Shown here one piece after another: positions 28,874 through 37,225 of a stretch of DNA of 64,000 bases (position 1 is the first letter of the stretch; each line of letters starts with the position of its first letter). Both the position numbers and the translations under genes were made by a program. The notes beneath the pieces were generated by a model, which saw nothing but the letters and a program-made list of their open reading frames with translations, was not told the DNA's origin and searched no databases. This DNA is from Alteromonadaceae bacterium Bs31 (GTDB taxonomy: Bacteria > Pseudomonadota > Gammaproteobacteria > Pseudomonadales > Cellvibrionaceae): assembly GCA_900177435.1 (NCBI GenBank), contig FXAI01000012.1, positions 62,001 through 126,000 of the forward strand. The letters are read 5' to 3'.

Positions 28874-29407
28874 ATGACTGATACAGAACGTGCGCCCATC
28901 GCCTTATTTTACGGCAGCTCAACTTGCTATACCGAAATGGCGGGCGAAAAAATTCGCCAGCAAATAGGCAGTGAGCGAGTGGATTTTTTTAATATTTCCG
29001 AGGAACCCATCGCCACTGCTCTCTACTACGACTGCCTGATAATGGGTATACCCACCTGGGATTACGGAGAACTACAGGAAGACTGGGAAGAAATCTGGGA
29101 TGAACTGGACGATTTGGATTTTAGCGATAAAACCGTTGCACTGTACGGTATGGGGGACCAAATTGGTTACCCCGAATGGTTTCTAGATGCCATGGGCTAC
29201 CTTTATCACAAACTAATCAAGCTTGGCGCAACCGTGGTTGGTTTGTGGCCCAATGAGGGCTACCAGTTTGAGCAAAGCAAAGCCTTGAATGAAGACCAAA
29301 CACTGTTTGTGGGGCTGGCGCTGGATGACGAAAACGAATTTGAAAAAAGCGACCAACGTATAGCCAGCTGGTGTGCACAAATACTAAACGAATTCGGCTT
29401 AGAATGA
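28874..29407 (+). CDS. fldB: Flavodoxin (FldB-like)
   Basis: 177-residue FMN-binding electron carrier. The phosphate loop is ALFYGSSTCYTEMAGEKI (about 9-26), followed by GIPTWDYGELQEDWEE (first isoalloxazine loop with Trp) and GMGDQIGYPEWFLDAM (second loop with Tyr). The long-chain insert agrees with enterobacterial FldB. It overlaps mnmC by four bases (ATGA), so the two are coupled. Physiological partner unknown. Confidence 0.9.
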   Translation: MTDTERAPIALFYGSSTCYTEMAGEKIRQQIGSERVDFFNISEEPIATALYYDCLIMGIPTWDYGELQEDWEEIWDELDDLDFSDKTVALYGMGDQIGYPEWFLDAMGYLYHKLIKLGATVVGLWPNEGYQFEQSKALNEDQTLFVGLALDDENEFEKSDQRIASWCAQILNEFGLE

Positions 29408-31500
29408 ATGAGGGCGAAGCTACCCGGCCCAACGCTGAGCTTATTTGGGATGAAAACAATCAGCCCCTCTCCCCGCAATTTGACGACGTTTACTTTTCAA
29501 GATCGAGCGGTTTAGAGGAAACCCGCCATGTGTTTCTCCGACATAATCACTTGTACCAGCGCTGGAGCAAGGCTTTAAACAACAAAACTTTTACCATCGC
29601 GGAAACTGGCTTTGGTACAGGTTTAAATTTTCTGGCTAGTTGGGCACAGTGGTGCCTTAGCAGTGTTAAAAGTAAGGAAGGGGAAGCTGCAAAGCTGCAT
29701 TTCATTTCTGTGGAAAAATTTCCCCTGGTCAAGGCGGATCTGGAGAAAACACTGGCACTTTGGCCGCAATTACACAACTTTAGCCAACAACTCCTTGAGC
29801 ACTACCCAGCCCAACCCGCCGAAGGTTGCCACCGGCTTTATTTTGAAAACGGGCACGTCTACTTAACGCTCTATTTTGGCGATGCAGCAGAGGGTTTTTC
29901 ACAATTCTTACCTCAAAACTCAGAGGCTACGCTTAACACCTCTTGCCACACCCTCGGGCTGAACAAACTTTTCGTGGATGCATGGTATCTCGATGGCTTC
30001 GCCCCCGCTAAAAACCCAGCGATGTGGAGCTCATCATTATTTCGAACAATGGCATTGTTAAGTAATAAAAGTTCAACCTTCGCGACATTTACCGCAGCAG
30101 GAGCGGTGAGACGCGGCCTGATGGAAGCCGGCTTTGATATAGAAAAAGTACCGGGCTTTGGCCGTAAACGCGAAATGTTACGAGGTCAGTTCAAACAGCA
30201 AAACAAACGGGATAAAACCGAAACCTCTCGGGGCCTTTTTTGGCACCTGCAGCCAGACAGAAAAAGAACTAAACCCATTCAAACCGCCTTGGTGATTGGC
30301 GGTGGCCTGGCGGGATGCCATGCTGCTTTTGCCCTTGCGAAACGAGGAATAAAAGTAAGCCTGCTGGAAAAAAACCAACAACTTGCGAGCGAGGCATCAG
30401 GCAATAGGCAAGGCGTGCTTTATACCAAGCTCTCGCCACATGCCGGCGCATTAAACAAGTTCAACCTGGCAGCGCAAATATACGCAAGCCACTTCTACCA
30501 CACACATACACTGGACTCAGAAGCACTGATAAAAAAATGTGGTAACGATTGTGGTGTTCTTCACTTGGCAAGCAAGGATAAACAGCAACAAGGCTATCGG
30601 GACCTCGCACAAAGATATTCCAAAACCGAGAATTTTTGTCAGTGGCGGGATCGTGAGCAAGCCTCGGAAGTAGCAGGTGTAACACTAAAGCTACCAGGCC
30701 TTTTTGTTGCCAATGCAGGATGGATTGCGCCACAAAAACTCTGCGAGGCCTTATGCCGCCACGCTAATATTGAGGTGCTCACTCAGTGTGATGTTGCTGC
30801 CATAAACGCTGATGAGCACTGGCATGCCCTTGATAGCGGCGGCAAGAGCTATGCACAGGCAGATGTGGCCATTGTTGCCAATGCGAGAGACGCGCTCACC
30901 TTCCAGCAAACGCAATATTTACCCCTGCGCAGAATTCGGGGGCAAGTCAGTCATCTGCCCGCACCGGGCGCTCTCGCCACGTTAAAAACCGTTCTTTGCG
31001 GCGAAGGCTATATTGCGCCGCCAGAGCACGGTCAGTTGTGCCTCGGCGCGAGCTTCAATCTAAACGATGAAAACGTCGAGCTGACAGCCAGAGATCAGGA
31101 GCATAACCTTGCAAACCTGGCGTCGATGCTCGAACAGGATATCACTCACTTGAGTCAGCATCCCCTGGAAGGACGTGTTGGCTTTAGAACCACCACTCCA
31201 GATTATTTTCCTATCGCTGGCCCCGTCTGCAACAGCGCGCAACTATTGCAACAGTTTGATCAACTTCGCTTCAATGCCAGCTCAAACATTGCTGCCTGCT
31301 CTCCTGCGATACCGGGCTTATTCACCTTACTCGGCCTTGGCTCGAGGGGCATTGCTTATGCTCCATTGGCGGCGGAAATACTGGCCAGCCTTATCGCCGG
31401 CGAAGCCCTGCCGGTGGATCAACAGCTATTCCTTCATGTGCACCCTTCCCGCTTTTTAATTCGTGATCTCAGCCGCAATAAAAAAACGTCTACACTATAA
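29404..31500 (+). CDS. mnmC: Bifunctional tRNA wobble-uridine enzyme MnmC (methyltransferase/oxidoreductase)
   Basis: Completes mnm5s2U34 in tRNA: the C-terminal FAD domain turns cmnm5 to nm5, the N-terminal SAM domain methylates it to mnm5. 698 residues, near the E. coli length. N-terminal half: ELIWDENNQPLSPQFDDVYFS, AETGFGTGLNFL (SAM site) and DAWYLDGFAPAKNPAMW. C-terminal half: ALVIGGGLAGCHAAFALAKRG (FAD GxGxxG), EASGNRQGVLYTKLS and FRTTTPDYFPIAGP. I use the ATG overlapping the fldB stop rather than a longer in-frame ATG inside fldB. Confidence 0.95.
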   Translation: MNEGEATRPNAELIWDENNQPLSPQFDDVYFSRSSGLEETRHVFLRHNHLYQRWSKALNNKTFTIAETGFGTGLNFLASWAQWCLSSVKSKEGEAAKLHFISVEKFPLVKADLEKTLALWPQLHNFSQQLLEHYPAQPAEGCHRLYFENGHVYLTLYFGDAAEGFSQFLPQNSEATLNTSCHTLGLNKLFVDAWYLDGFAPAKNPAMWSSSLFRTMALLSNKSSTFATFTAAGAVRRGLMEAGFDIEKVPGFGRKREMLRGQFKQQNKRDKTETSRGLFWHLQPDRKRTKPIQTALVIGGGLAGCHAAFALAKRGIKVSLLEKNQQLASEASGNRQGVLYTKLSPHAGALNKFNLAAQIYASHFYHTHTLDSEALIKKCGNDCGVLHLASKDKQQQGYRDLAQRYSKTENFCQWRDREQASEVAGVTLKLPGLFVANAGWIAPQKLCEALCRHANIEVLTQCDVAAINADEHWHALDSGGKSYAQADVAIVANARDALTFQQTQYLPLRRIRGQVSHLPAPGALATLKTVLCGEGYIAPPEHGQLCLGASFNLNDENVELTARDQEHNLANLASMLEQDITHLSQHPLEGRVGFRTTTPDYFPIAGPVCNSAQLLQQFDQLRFNASSNIAACSPAIPGLFTLLGLGSRGIAYAPLAAEILASLIAGEALPVDQQLFLHVHPSRFLIRDLSRNKKTSTL

Positions 31501-31530
31501 GGAATACGATCTACCCGAGAGGAGCATGCC

Positions 31531-31851
31531 ATGCTTTTGGGCGCCGGCCGACATAGACACGATATCGCTTCCGCACAGGACAGCGTGCATAACTATTACG
31601 AACACTTAGTCATCGCACAGCTGAAGCGTGCCAGTGAACGAGCCCTTAATGACATGGAATTTATGGCGGATGTCAGCTGCGTTGCCCTCAATCGCCTGCC
31701 ACCTCGCTATGTGCGCCACGACGTGGATATGACCTTCTTCCTCTCACCCACAGAAATGGATGAAATGGATGATAAAGTTGCACACGCAGTTAAAGATGCT
31801 TTGGAATATGTGGAAAGCAGGGAGCAAAAAACAGACGCTGATGAAGAATAA
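31531..31851 (+). CDS. ComFB-family protein
   Basis: 106-residue protein of the late-competence ComFB family: VHNYYEHLVIAQLKRA, then DVSCVALNRLPPRYVRHDVDMTFF, the hallmark NRLPPRYV segment. The family name comes from the Bacillus comF operon; cyanobacterial members bind cyclic dinucleotides. A GAGGAG sits just upstream of the ATG. It is alone between mnmC and the cyclase gene, with no competence genes nearby apart from the distant type IV pilus gene pilF. Role here is unknown. Confidence 0.8.
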   Translation: MLLGAGRHRHDIASAQDSVHNYYEHLVIAQLKRASERALNDMEFMADVSCVALNRLPPRYVRHDVDMTFFLSPTEMDEMDDKVAHAVKDALEYVESREQKTDADEE

Positions 31852-31969
31852 AGAAGGCTGTAACACGGGAACTTGAAGGCCGTTATCAAACCTTCACAAG
31901 TAAAATTCCCAGACGAAGATCGGTTAAATCCAGTAATATGGCCGCCCTAGCCATTGATTTCGACGCCTT

Positions 31970-32728
31970 ATGCTCACAGCCGTCTCCACCACCCTGCTCT
32001 GCCTCCTGAGTTTCTGCAGCCTTTGCCAGGCAGCAGAAAAACTGCGCTTTGAAATTTTGCAAAGCAGCCCTCATGACAACCAGGTATTTACCCAAGGCCT
32101 GGTTGTGGATGGAGACAATCTCATCGAATCTAGCGGCCATTACGGACAATCATTTGTAAGGGTGTATGAGAGTAAAACAGGTAAAGTGATTCGGCAGCAA
32201 GCCTTACCCGCCAAGATATTTGCTGAAGGTATCACGCTTTTTGAACACAACTTATATTTGCTGAGCTGGCGCGAAAGCGAGGCGTTTGTACTCGACCCCA
32301 TAAGCCTCAAAACAAAAAAAATATTCAGGTATCAGGGTGAAGGCTGGGGGATAACCCACAACGGTGAAAGTTTATTTACCAGCGACGGCAGCCATATTAT
32401 TACTGAACGAGAGCCCTCCGATTTTTCTGCCACTAGGCGTATCCCGGTCGTTCACGCCAAGCAGGGGAAAATTGACCGCATAAACGAACTGGAATATGCC
32501 AAAGAACATATTTGGGCAAACCGCTGGAAGACTAACTTTATATACGCCATAAACCCGAACACAGGAGAAGTGAAGGGTGAATTGGACTTAAGCGAGCTGG
32601 TGCCCGCACTCTACCTAAATAGTCAAAAACATGTACTGAACGGCATCGCTTACGCCCCGGCCCTGGACGCATTCTGGGTTACAGGGAAGAATTGGCCTAT
32701 CCGCTACTTAATCAAAGTCAGCCTTTAA
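31970..32728 (+). CDS. Secreted glutaminyl-peptide cyclotransferase (plant/bacterial type)
   Basis: 252 residues with a signal peptide (about 1-21, LLCLLSFCSLCQAAE) followed by a five-bladed propeller of the glutamine cyclotransferase family, which converts N-terminal Gln to pyroglutamate. Typical segments are VFTQGLVVDGDNLIESSGHYG, FAEGITLFEHNLYLLSW, GEGWGITHNGESLFTSDGS, RINELEYAKEHIWANRWKTN and LNGIAYAPALDAFWVTGKNWP, including the conserved Glu and Trp near the active centre. Location periplasmic or extracellular. Likely targets are exported proteins maturing with Gln at the N-terminus. Confidence 0.9.
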   Translation: MLTAVSTTLLCLLSFCSLCQAAEKLRFEILQSSPHDNQVFTQGLVVDGDNLIESSGHYGQSFVRVYESKTGKVIRQQALPAKIFAEGITLFEHNLYLLSWRESEAFVLDPISLKTKKIFRYQGEGWGITHNGESLFTSDGSHIITEREPSDFSATRRIPVVHAKQGKIDRINELEYAKEHIWANRWKTNFIYAINPNTGEVKGELDLSELVPALYLNSQKHVLNGIAYAPALDAFWVTGKNWPIRYLIKVSL

Positions 32729-32810
32729 AAATTGCTCAGATAGCGACTAAAGCTTGTAAGTTCTCCCGCAAACCGTAAAATGCGCGCATTTCGTTGCCTG
32801 AGTACAAAAT

Positions 32811-34118
32811 ATGAGCACTGAGTTACTTTCCCCCGCCGGAACCCTTAAAAGCATGCGCTACGCTTTCGCCTATGGTGCCGATGCGGTATACGCTGGCCAG
32901 CCTCGCTATAGTTTGCGCGTACGAAACAACGAATTTAATAAACTGGAAAATCTCTCAGCCGCGGTTAACGAAGCTCATCAACAGGGAAAGCTTTTTTATC
33001 TGGCGAGTAATATTTCACCGCACAACGATAAAGTGCGTACCTATGTAAGGGATTTAGAGCCCGTTATAGAAATGAAACCCGACGCACTCATTATGTCGGA
33101 CCCGGGCCTGATTATGATGGTGCGAGAAAAATGGCCTGATCAGCCCGTGCATCTGAGTGTTCAAGCAAACGCCGTAAATTATGCCACGGTAGAATTCTGG
33201 GCTCGCCAGGGGATTGAGCGGGTTATTCTCTCCCGAGAACTCTCCATTGACGAGATTGAAGAAATTCGGCAACGCTGCCCTGAAGTTGAGCTGGAAGTAT
33301 TTGTGCACGGCGCACTGTGTATTGCCTACTCCGGACGCTGCTTACTCTCCGGGTATATGACACACCGGGATTCAAACCAGGGAGCATGCACCAACTCCTG
33401 TCGCTGGGAATACAACACTCATCAGGCAAAAGAAACGGAAACCGGCGATTTAATCCCACTAAAAAATACTCAGACCTGGTCTCCCGAAGAACCAGTGTTA
33501 CTTCAGGAAAAAAGTCGCCCTGGAGAATATCTACCCGCTTACGAAGATGAGCACGGCACCTACATAATGAATTCAAAAGACCTTCGCGCGGTTCAGCATG
33601 TAGATCGGCTAGTAAAAATGGGCGTGAAATCACTGAAGATAGAAGGCAGAACTAAAAGTCATTATTACGTTGCGCGAACAGCCCAGGTTTATCGCCAGGC
33701 GATTGATGCTGCCGAAGCGGGCAAAGCATTTGATATGTCACTTATGACTGAATTGGAACATCTGGCCAATCGTGGTTACACCGAAGGCTTCTACCGCCGT
33801 CACCTGCCAGCCGAGTATCAGAATTATGAAAAGGGCGTTTCAGACAATAGCGGGCAGCAATTTGTCGCCGAAGTTAAGGAGTATGATAGGCATGCAGGTT
33901 GGCTAACCTTGGACGTAAAAAATCGTTTCGAAAAAGGTGATCTCGTAGAGTTGATTACGCCAACTGGAAATTATTCTTTTAATATAAATACCTTGGAGAA
34001 TCTAAAGGGCGAGGCAATTGAAGCCGCTCCTGGCTCTGGTCATACTGTTAAAATTCCAGCGCCCGAATTAGCACTCGACTCCAGCGGCGGCTACGCAATG
34101 CTAATGAGGCACTTGTAA
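32811..34118 (+). CDS. trhP: Prephenate-dependent tRNA uridine-34 hydroxylase TrhP (YegQ, peptidase U32 family)
   Basis: Member of the U32 family closest to E. coli YegQ/TrhP, which with prephenate forms ho5U34 in tRNA. 435 residues. Matches run the whole length: ELLSPAGTLKSMRYAFAYGA, YAGQPRYSLRVRNNEF, ALIMSDPGLIMMVRE, HLSVQANAVNYATVEFW, FVHGALCIAYSGRCLLSGYM, GACTNSCRWEYN (Cys ligands of the probable iron-sulfur centre), EDEHGTYIMNSKDLRAVQH and KIEGRTKSHYYVARTAQVYR. Despite the old label it is not expected to be a protease. Confidence 0.94.
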   Translation: MSTELLSPAGTLKSMRYAFAYGADAVYAGQPRYSLRVRNNEFNKLENLSAAVNEAHQQGKLFYLASNISPHNDKVRTYVRDLEPVIEMKPDALIMSDPGLIMMVREKWPDQPVHLSVQANAVNYATVEFWARQGIERVILSRELSIDEIEEIRQRCPEVELEVFVHGALCIAYSGRCLLSGYMTHRDSNQGACTNSCRWEYNTHQAKETETGDLIPLKNTQTWSPEEPVLLQEKSRPGEYLPAYEDEHGTYIMNSKDLRAVQHVDRLVKMGVKSLKIEGRTKSHYYVARTAQVYRQAIDAAEAGKAFDMSLMTELEHLANRGYTEGFYRRHLPAEYQNYEKGVSDNSGQQFVAEVKEYDRHAGWLTLDVKNRFEKGDLVELITPTGNYSFNINTLENLKGEAIEAAPGSGHTVKIPAPELALDSSGGYAMLMRHL

Positions 34119-34318
34119 TCACATTGCTTGCTGTTGGTAGGTTCTGCAAGCCACATTCTTACGCTTAAACAACAAATAAAAAACCCTATGCTACTGTTGA
34201 GCGAGTCTGATCTAGCGGCACTGTGCAGTGACTGCGGAGTTTTCCTCTGCGGTTTATCTTGCTCCACCTGCGCTCAAACAAACTCTTAAATTTCTGCTCT
34301 GGTTCGCATACTCTGCCG

Positions 34319-34332
34319 TTGATTTCCATCAA
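34319..34332 (+). promoter_or_regulatory. Consensus FNR/Anr box upstream of the HemN-like gene
   Basis: TTGATTTCCATCAA fits the FNR consensus TTGAT-N4-ATCAA at all ten defined positions. Its centre (34325.5) is about 41.5 bases before base 34367, and TAGACT at 34354-34359 could be the -10 element. That is class II activator spacing, but the transcript would then start at or inside the first ATG (leaderless or using the second ATG). Alternatively TACAAT directly 3' of the box could be a -10, making the site repressive. Confidence 0.75.
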
Positions 34333-34365
34333 TACAATAATGAAAGCAACAACTAGACTTGCTCC

Positions 34366-35208
34366 ATGCAAATGAATGAATCTAAATCCAACATTGCCGA
34401 GCACCCAACCCTGTCACGCCTGCAAGGCAAAGTGACCGAGTTTGAGGTTATTCGCTTGCTGGAAAAATACCGCCATCACCCAACTCGGCCGATCAGTATC
34501 TCCATCGACTGCAACTCTTTCGCATGGGTAAACGAAGCAGACGGAATTAGCCCTCCAGGGCGCCTATTGAGCAAAGAGATTTCTCTATGGTCAGAAGCCG
34601 TTGGGCATCGAACTGTGGATACTCTACTGCTCTGCTTCCCTTTCCGGTATTTAAAACCTTACGAGCTCACCGAGGTAATGCATGCTCTCGCCTCTCGGTT
34701 TTCTTTGTCCGAAACCTCAGACCGTTGCCATCGAGTAGCCACACATATCGATGAGATTAACGGTGACCACGTCGCCCTGCTCAAAGGCCTGGGCTTCAAT
34801 CACTACCAAATTGTTCTCAGCAGAGATGACCTGGAGGACATCCAGAAGATCGAAGAAGTAACAAAGCTGATACGTCAGTACTCCTTCTCGGGCGTAGGGA
34901 TACAGATTCACGATGCGGATTGCCTGGATGACCTGAGAGAGCACGTAATCGATGTTAAGACCAAGGTTCAGCCGGACTACATCTACATAGGTTGTCTCCC
35001 CAAGCTACTTAATCGGGAAATGGTGGGCGGTGGCGCGATAATCTTTGACGGAGAATACGACCTGGAAGAAGACTGTATCAATATGGGCGTAGAGGGCACC
35101 AGCTACCTTCAGAGCCTTGTACTGCAGAATTTCTGCAATCCAGAGCGATACGTGAGCGCACTTGAGGCAGGCAAACTGCCAGTTAATCCGGGGCCTCTCA
35201 GTTTGTGA
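34366..35208 (+). CDS. HemN-like protein lacking the radical-SAM cysteines
   Basis: 280-residue protein that aligns by eye with oxygen-independent coproporphyrinogen III oxidase: RPISISID at the first strand, LLSKEISLWSEAVGHRTVDTLLL for the next helix-strand, ISLEVDPxE-type DRCHRVATHIDEINGDHVALLKGLGFNHYQIVLSRDD, and a late YDLEEDCINMGVEGTSYLQ like the HemN GMGVSAIS region. Where HemN has CxxxCxxC, this protein has DCNSFAWVNEADG: only C49 remains, out of position, so a radical-SAM [4Fe-4S] cluster should not form. It is also shorter than HemN (about 450). It sits directly before fnr, the place occupied by hemN in several gammaproteobacteria, behind an FNR box. Two possible starts, ATG 34366 and ATG 34372. 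Function unknown. Confidence 0.75.
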   Translation: MQMNESKSNIAEHPTLSRLQGKVTEFEVIRLLEKYRHHPTRPISISIDCNSFAWVNEADGISPPGRLLSKEISLWSEAVGHRTVDTLLLCFPFRYLKPYELTEVMHALASRFSLSETSDRCHRVATHIDEINGDHVALLKGLGFNHYQIVLSRDDLEDIQKIEEVTKLIRQYSFSGVGIQIHDADCLDDLREHVIDVKTKVQPDYIYIGCLPKLLNREMVGGGAIIFDGEYDLEEDCINMGVEGTSYLQSLVLQNFCNPERYVSALEAGKLPVNPGPLSL

Positions 35209-35280
35209 TGGGTTTTTAGCAGATTCAAACACGTTTTTTATATATACTACGGCCTTCCTGATTTAACCTTGGAACGCCCA

Positions 35281-36024
35281 ATGCCTCCGCAATCTATTGC
35301 TAACCATCAGTGCCACCATAACGCACAGGTAAACTGTGCAGATTGTCGCCTAGCCGCAATTTGCCTGCCTATCAGTCTTCATGTCGATGACATCAGCAAG
35401 CTGGATGAAATCATCCAACGTGGAAGACCTGTGCAGAAGTCTGATCATGTATACCATGCTGGAGAGCCTTTTCGCTCAGTTTATGCACTAAGATCTGGTG
35501 CCGTTAAGACAGTGAAAGTCACTCAGGACGGACAAGAACAGGTGACAGGCTTTTACCTACCGGGTGAAATCATTGGTATGGATGGCCTTGCCTCTAACCA
35601 CCACACCAATTCAGCAACAGCTTTGGAAACCTCGGCCGTATGCGAGATTCCTTTCTCTCGCCTGGAAGAACTCAGCACTCAGGTACCCAACTTGCAGCGA
35701 CGATTCTTCCAGTTAATGAGTAAAGAAATCACTCATGAGCAGCAGCTAATCACGCTTTTAAGTAAAAACAGCGCAGACGAGCGTATTGCCGCACTGCTGC
35801 TAAGTATTTCCACTCGCAACCACAACCGTGGGCTATCCGCCAAAGAATTCTATCTACCCATGTCTCGCTCAGATATCGGTAATTATCTTGGCCTTACCAT
35901 CGAAACGGTTAGCCGAGTGTTAAGCCGACTGCACAAACAGGAAGTCATTGCCCTGGACAAAAAGCACGTTGTAATCAGTGATATGGACGCGCTACAAAAT
36001 ATCGCCTCTGTATCCATCGACTAA
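35281..36024 (+). CDS. fnr: Fnr/Anr oxygen-sensing transcriptional regulator
   Basis: Crp/FNR-family activator with an oxygen-labile [4Fe-4S] cluster, controlling the anaerobic switch. From the ATG given (247 residues) the ligands are C19, C22, C28 and C121, in CADCRLAAIC and SAVCEIPF. The cyclic-nucleotide-like sensor domain (about 30-150) includes YALRSGAVKTVKVTQDGQEQ and GFYLPGEIIGMDGL; the C-terminal HTH shows DIGNYLGLTIETVSRVLSRL, whose ETVSR matches the FNR recognition helix reading TTGAT. A TTG start four codons earlier is possible. DUF4202 gene starts 10 bases after the stop. Confidence 0.96.
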   Translation: MPPQSIANHQCHHNAQVNCADCRLAAICLPISLHVDDISKLDEIIQRGRPVQKSDHVYHAGEPFRSVYALRSGAVKTVKVTQDGQEQVTGFYLPGEIIGMDGLASNHHTNSATALETSAVCEIPFSRLEELSTQVPNLQRRFFQLMSKEITHEQQLITLLSKNSADERIAALLLSISTRNHNRGLSAKEFYLPMSRSDIGNYLGLTIETVSRVLSRLHKQEVIALDKKHVVISDMDALQNIASVSID

Positions 36025-36034
36025 GCAAACACCC

Positions 36035-36631
36035 ATGCAGGAAACCCCACTGCTGCATCAAATCTTCGAGAAGATTGATGCAGCTAATGCTGCCGACCCC
36101 AATCTAGAGCACTGCCCAATTACTGATACGAAACAGCCCAAAGAGCTGTTGTACGGAAGGCGTATGTCTGTATGCTTGGCCAGCTTTTCTCCAAACGCCT
36201 CTGATTACCTGCAGATCGCAGCGCGCGCTCAGCATATTGAGCGCTGGAAATCACCCCGTTCTGACTTTCCAGAGGGTCGCAGTGCTTATAAAAAGTGGCG
36301 CAGCCAGCTAGGGCTAATGCACGCAGCTCGAGCAGCAGAGTTAATGAGCGAAGTTGGCTACAGTGAGCAAGCCTGCGAGCGTGTTAAATTTTTGATACAA
36401 AAAAGGCAACTGCGCCGGGATGAGGAAACCCAAACCCTTGAAGACGTTATATGCCTGGTATTTCTTGAGCATCACATGGAAGCTTTCACGGCGAAGCACA
36501 GCAGAGAAAAGGTGATCGATATATTGCAAAAAACCTGGCAAAAAATGTCACCTAATGGCCACAAGGCTGCCCTCAAACTGCCCCTGAGCGACTGTCTCGC
36601 TGCTCTGGTATCTGAAGCTTTAGACGCTTAA
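36035..36631 (+). CDS. DUF4202 protein
   Basis: 198-residue protein of the DUF4202 family, recognisable from AARAQHIERWKSPRSDFPEGRS (split by positions about 66-87), YKKWRSQLGLMHAARAAELM and VGYSEQACERV. I chose MQETPLLHQIFEKIDAAN as start because a longer frame overlaps fnr by 47 bases. Close behind fnr and three bases before the SirB-like gene, so co-transcription is likely. HxxR/HA-type residues suggest a hydrolase-like helical bundle, but no function is established. Confidence 0.85.
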   Translation: MQETPLLHQIFEKIDAANAADPNLEHCPITDTKQPKELLYGRRMSVCLASFSPNASDYLQIAARAQHIERWKSPRSDFPEGRSAYKKWRSQLGLMHAARAAELMSEVGYSEQACERVKFLIQKRQLRRDEETQTLEDVICLVFLEHHMEAFTAKHSREKVIDILQKTWQKMSPNGHKAALKLPLSDCLAALVSEALDA

Positions 36632-36634
36632 AGC

Positions 36635-37006
36635 ATGCTTTTTCTGATCAAACATCTCCACGTCTGGTTTGCCATACTGAGTATCTCCGGTTTTGTGCTC
36701 CGGTTTATTTGGCTAATTCACAGTCCACACCTGCTGAGCAAACGCTGGGTAAAAATACTCCCTCATGTTAACGATACAGCGCTTTTTACCTCAGGGCTGG
36801 TAATGGCTGTTGGTTTTGGTCACTCTTTAAGCACCCTCAACTGGTTTTCGCTCAAACTAGCCCTTGTCGCCGTATACATTATATTTGGCGTCCTCACACT
36901 CAAGTTGCAAATTATTCGACTATACCGTTTTGTACTATTTGGAACAGCATTAATACTCTATTCTTCTATACTAGTATTAGCGGTTATGAAACCCTATCTC
37001 CTATAA
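36635..37006 (+). CDS. SirB-family membrane protein
   Basis: 123-residue inner-membrane protein with four predicted hydrophobic helices (about 3-25, 40-62, 68-90, 97-118). LFLIKHLHVWFAILSISGFVLR and the later HVNDTALFTSGL fit the SirB2 family, named from an invasion-gene study but of unknown biochemical role. It ends the probable fnr-DUF4202-sirB transcription unit. Confidence 0.8.
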   Translation: MLFLIKHLHVWFAILSISGFVLRFIWLIHSPHLLSKRWVKILPHVNDTALFTSGLVMAVGFGHSLSTLNWFSLKLALVAVYIIFGVLTLKLQIIRLYRFVLFGTALILYSSILVLAVMKPYLL

Positions 37007-37119
37007 ACCCCCATTACAACTACGTTGAGAACGCTGTCAACTCGCTCTTGCACTGGCACGCATATCCACCTTTGCGCTTTTTTACACACTTATTTACAAG
37101 GAACTGGTTCACACTGGTG

Positions 37120-37148
37120 TTGACATCCAAGGCCTAGCTCTTTTTAAT
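37120..37148 (+). promoter_or_regulatory. Sigma-70 promoter of the small secreted protein gene
   Basis: TTGACA (37120-37125), a 17-base spacer, then TTTAAT (37143-37148). The -35 is consensus and the -10 matches four of six. It lies about 78 bases before the ATG of the following gene. Confidence 0.65.
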
Positions 37149-37225
37149 GAGAACTGATGTAAGAAAAACCTACTAATAACTACAAATTATTAATTAACTA
37201 CCCACTCTTGAAAGGTAAAGTAACG

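Noticed and set aside
28783-28899. Longer start for the DUF1653 gene
   Set aside because: It would overlap the divergent flavodoxin gene; the internal ATG has a strong GGAGGTG.
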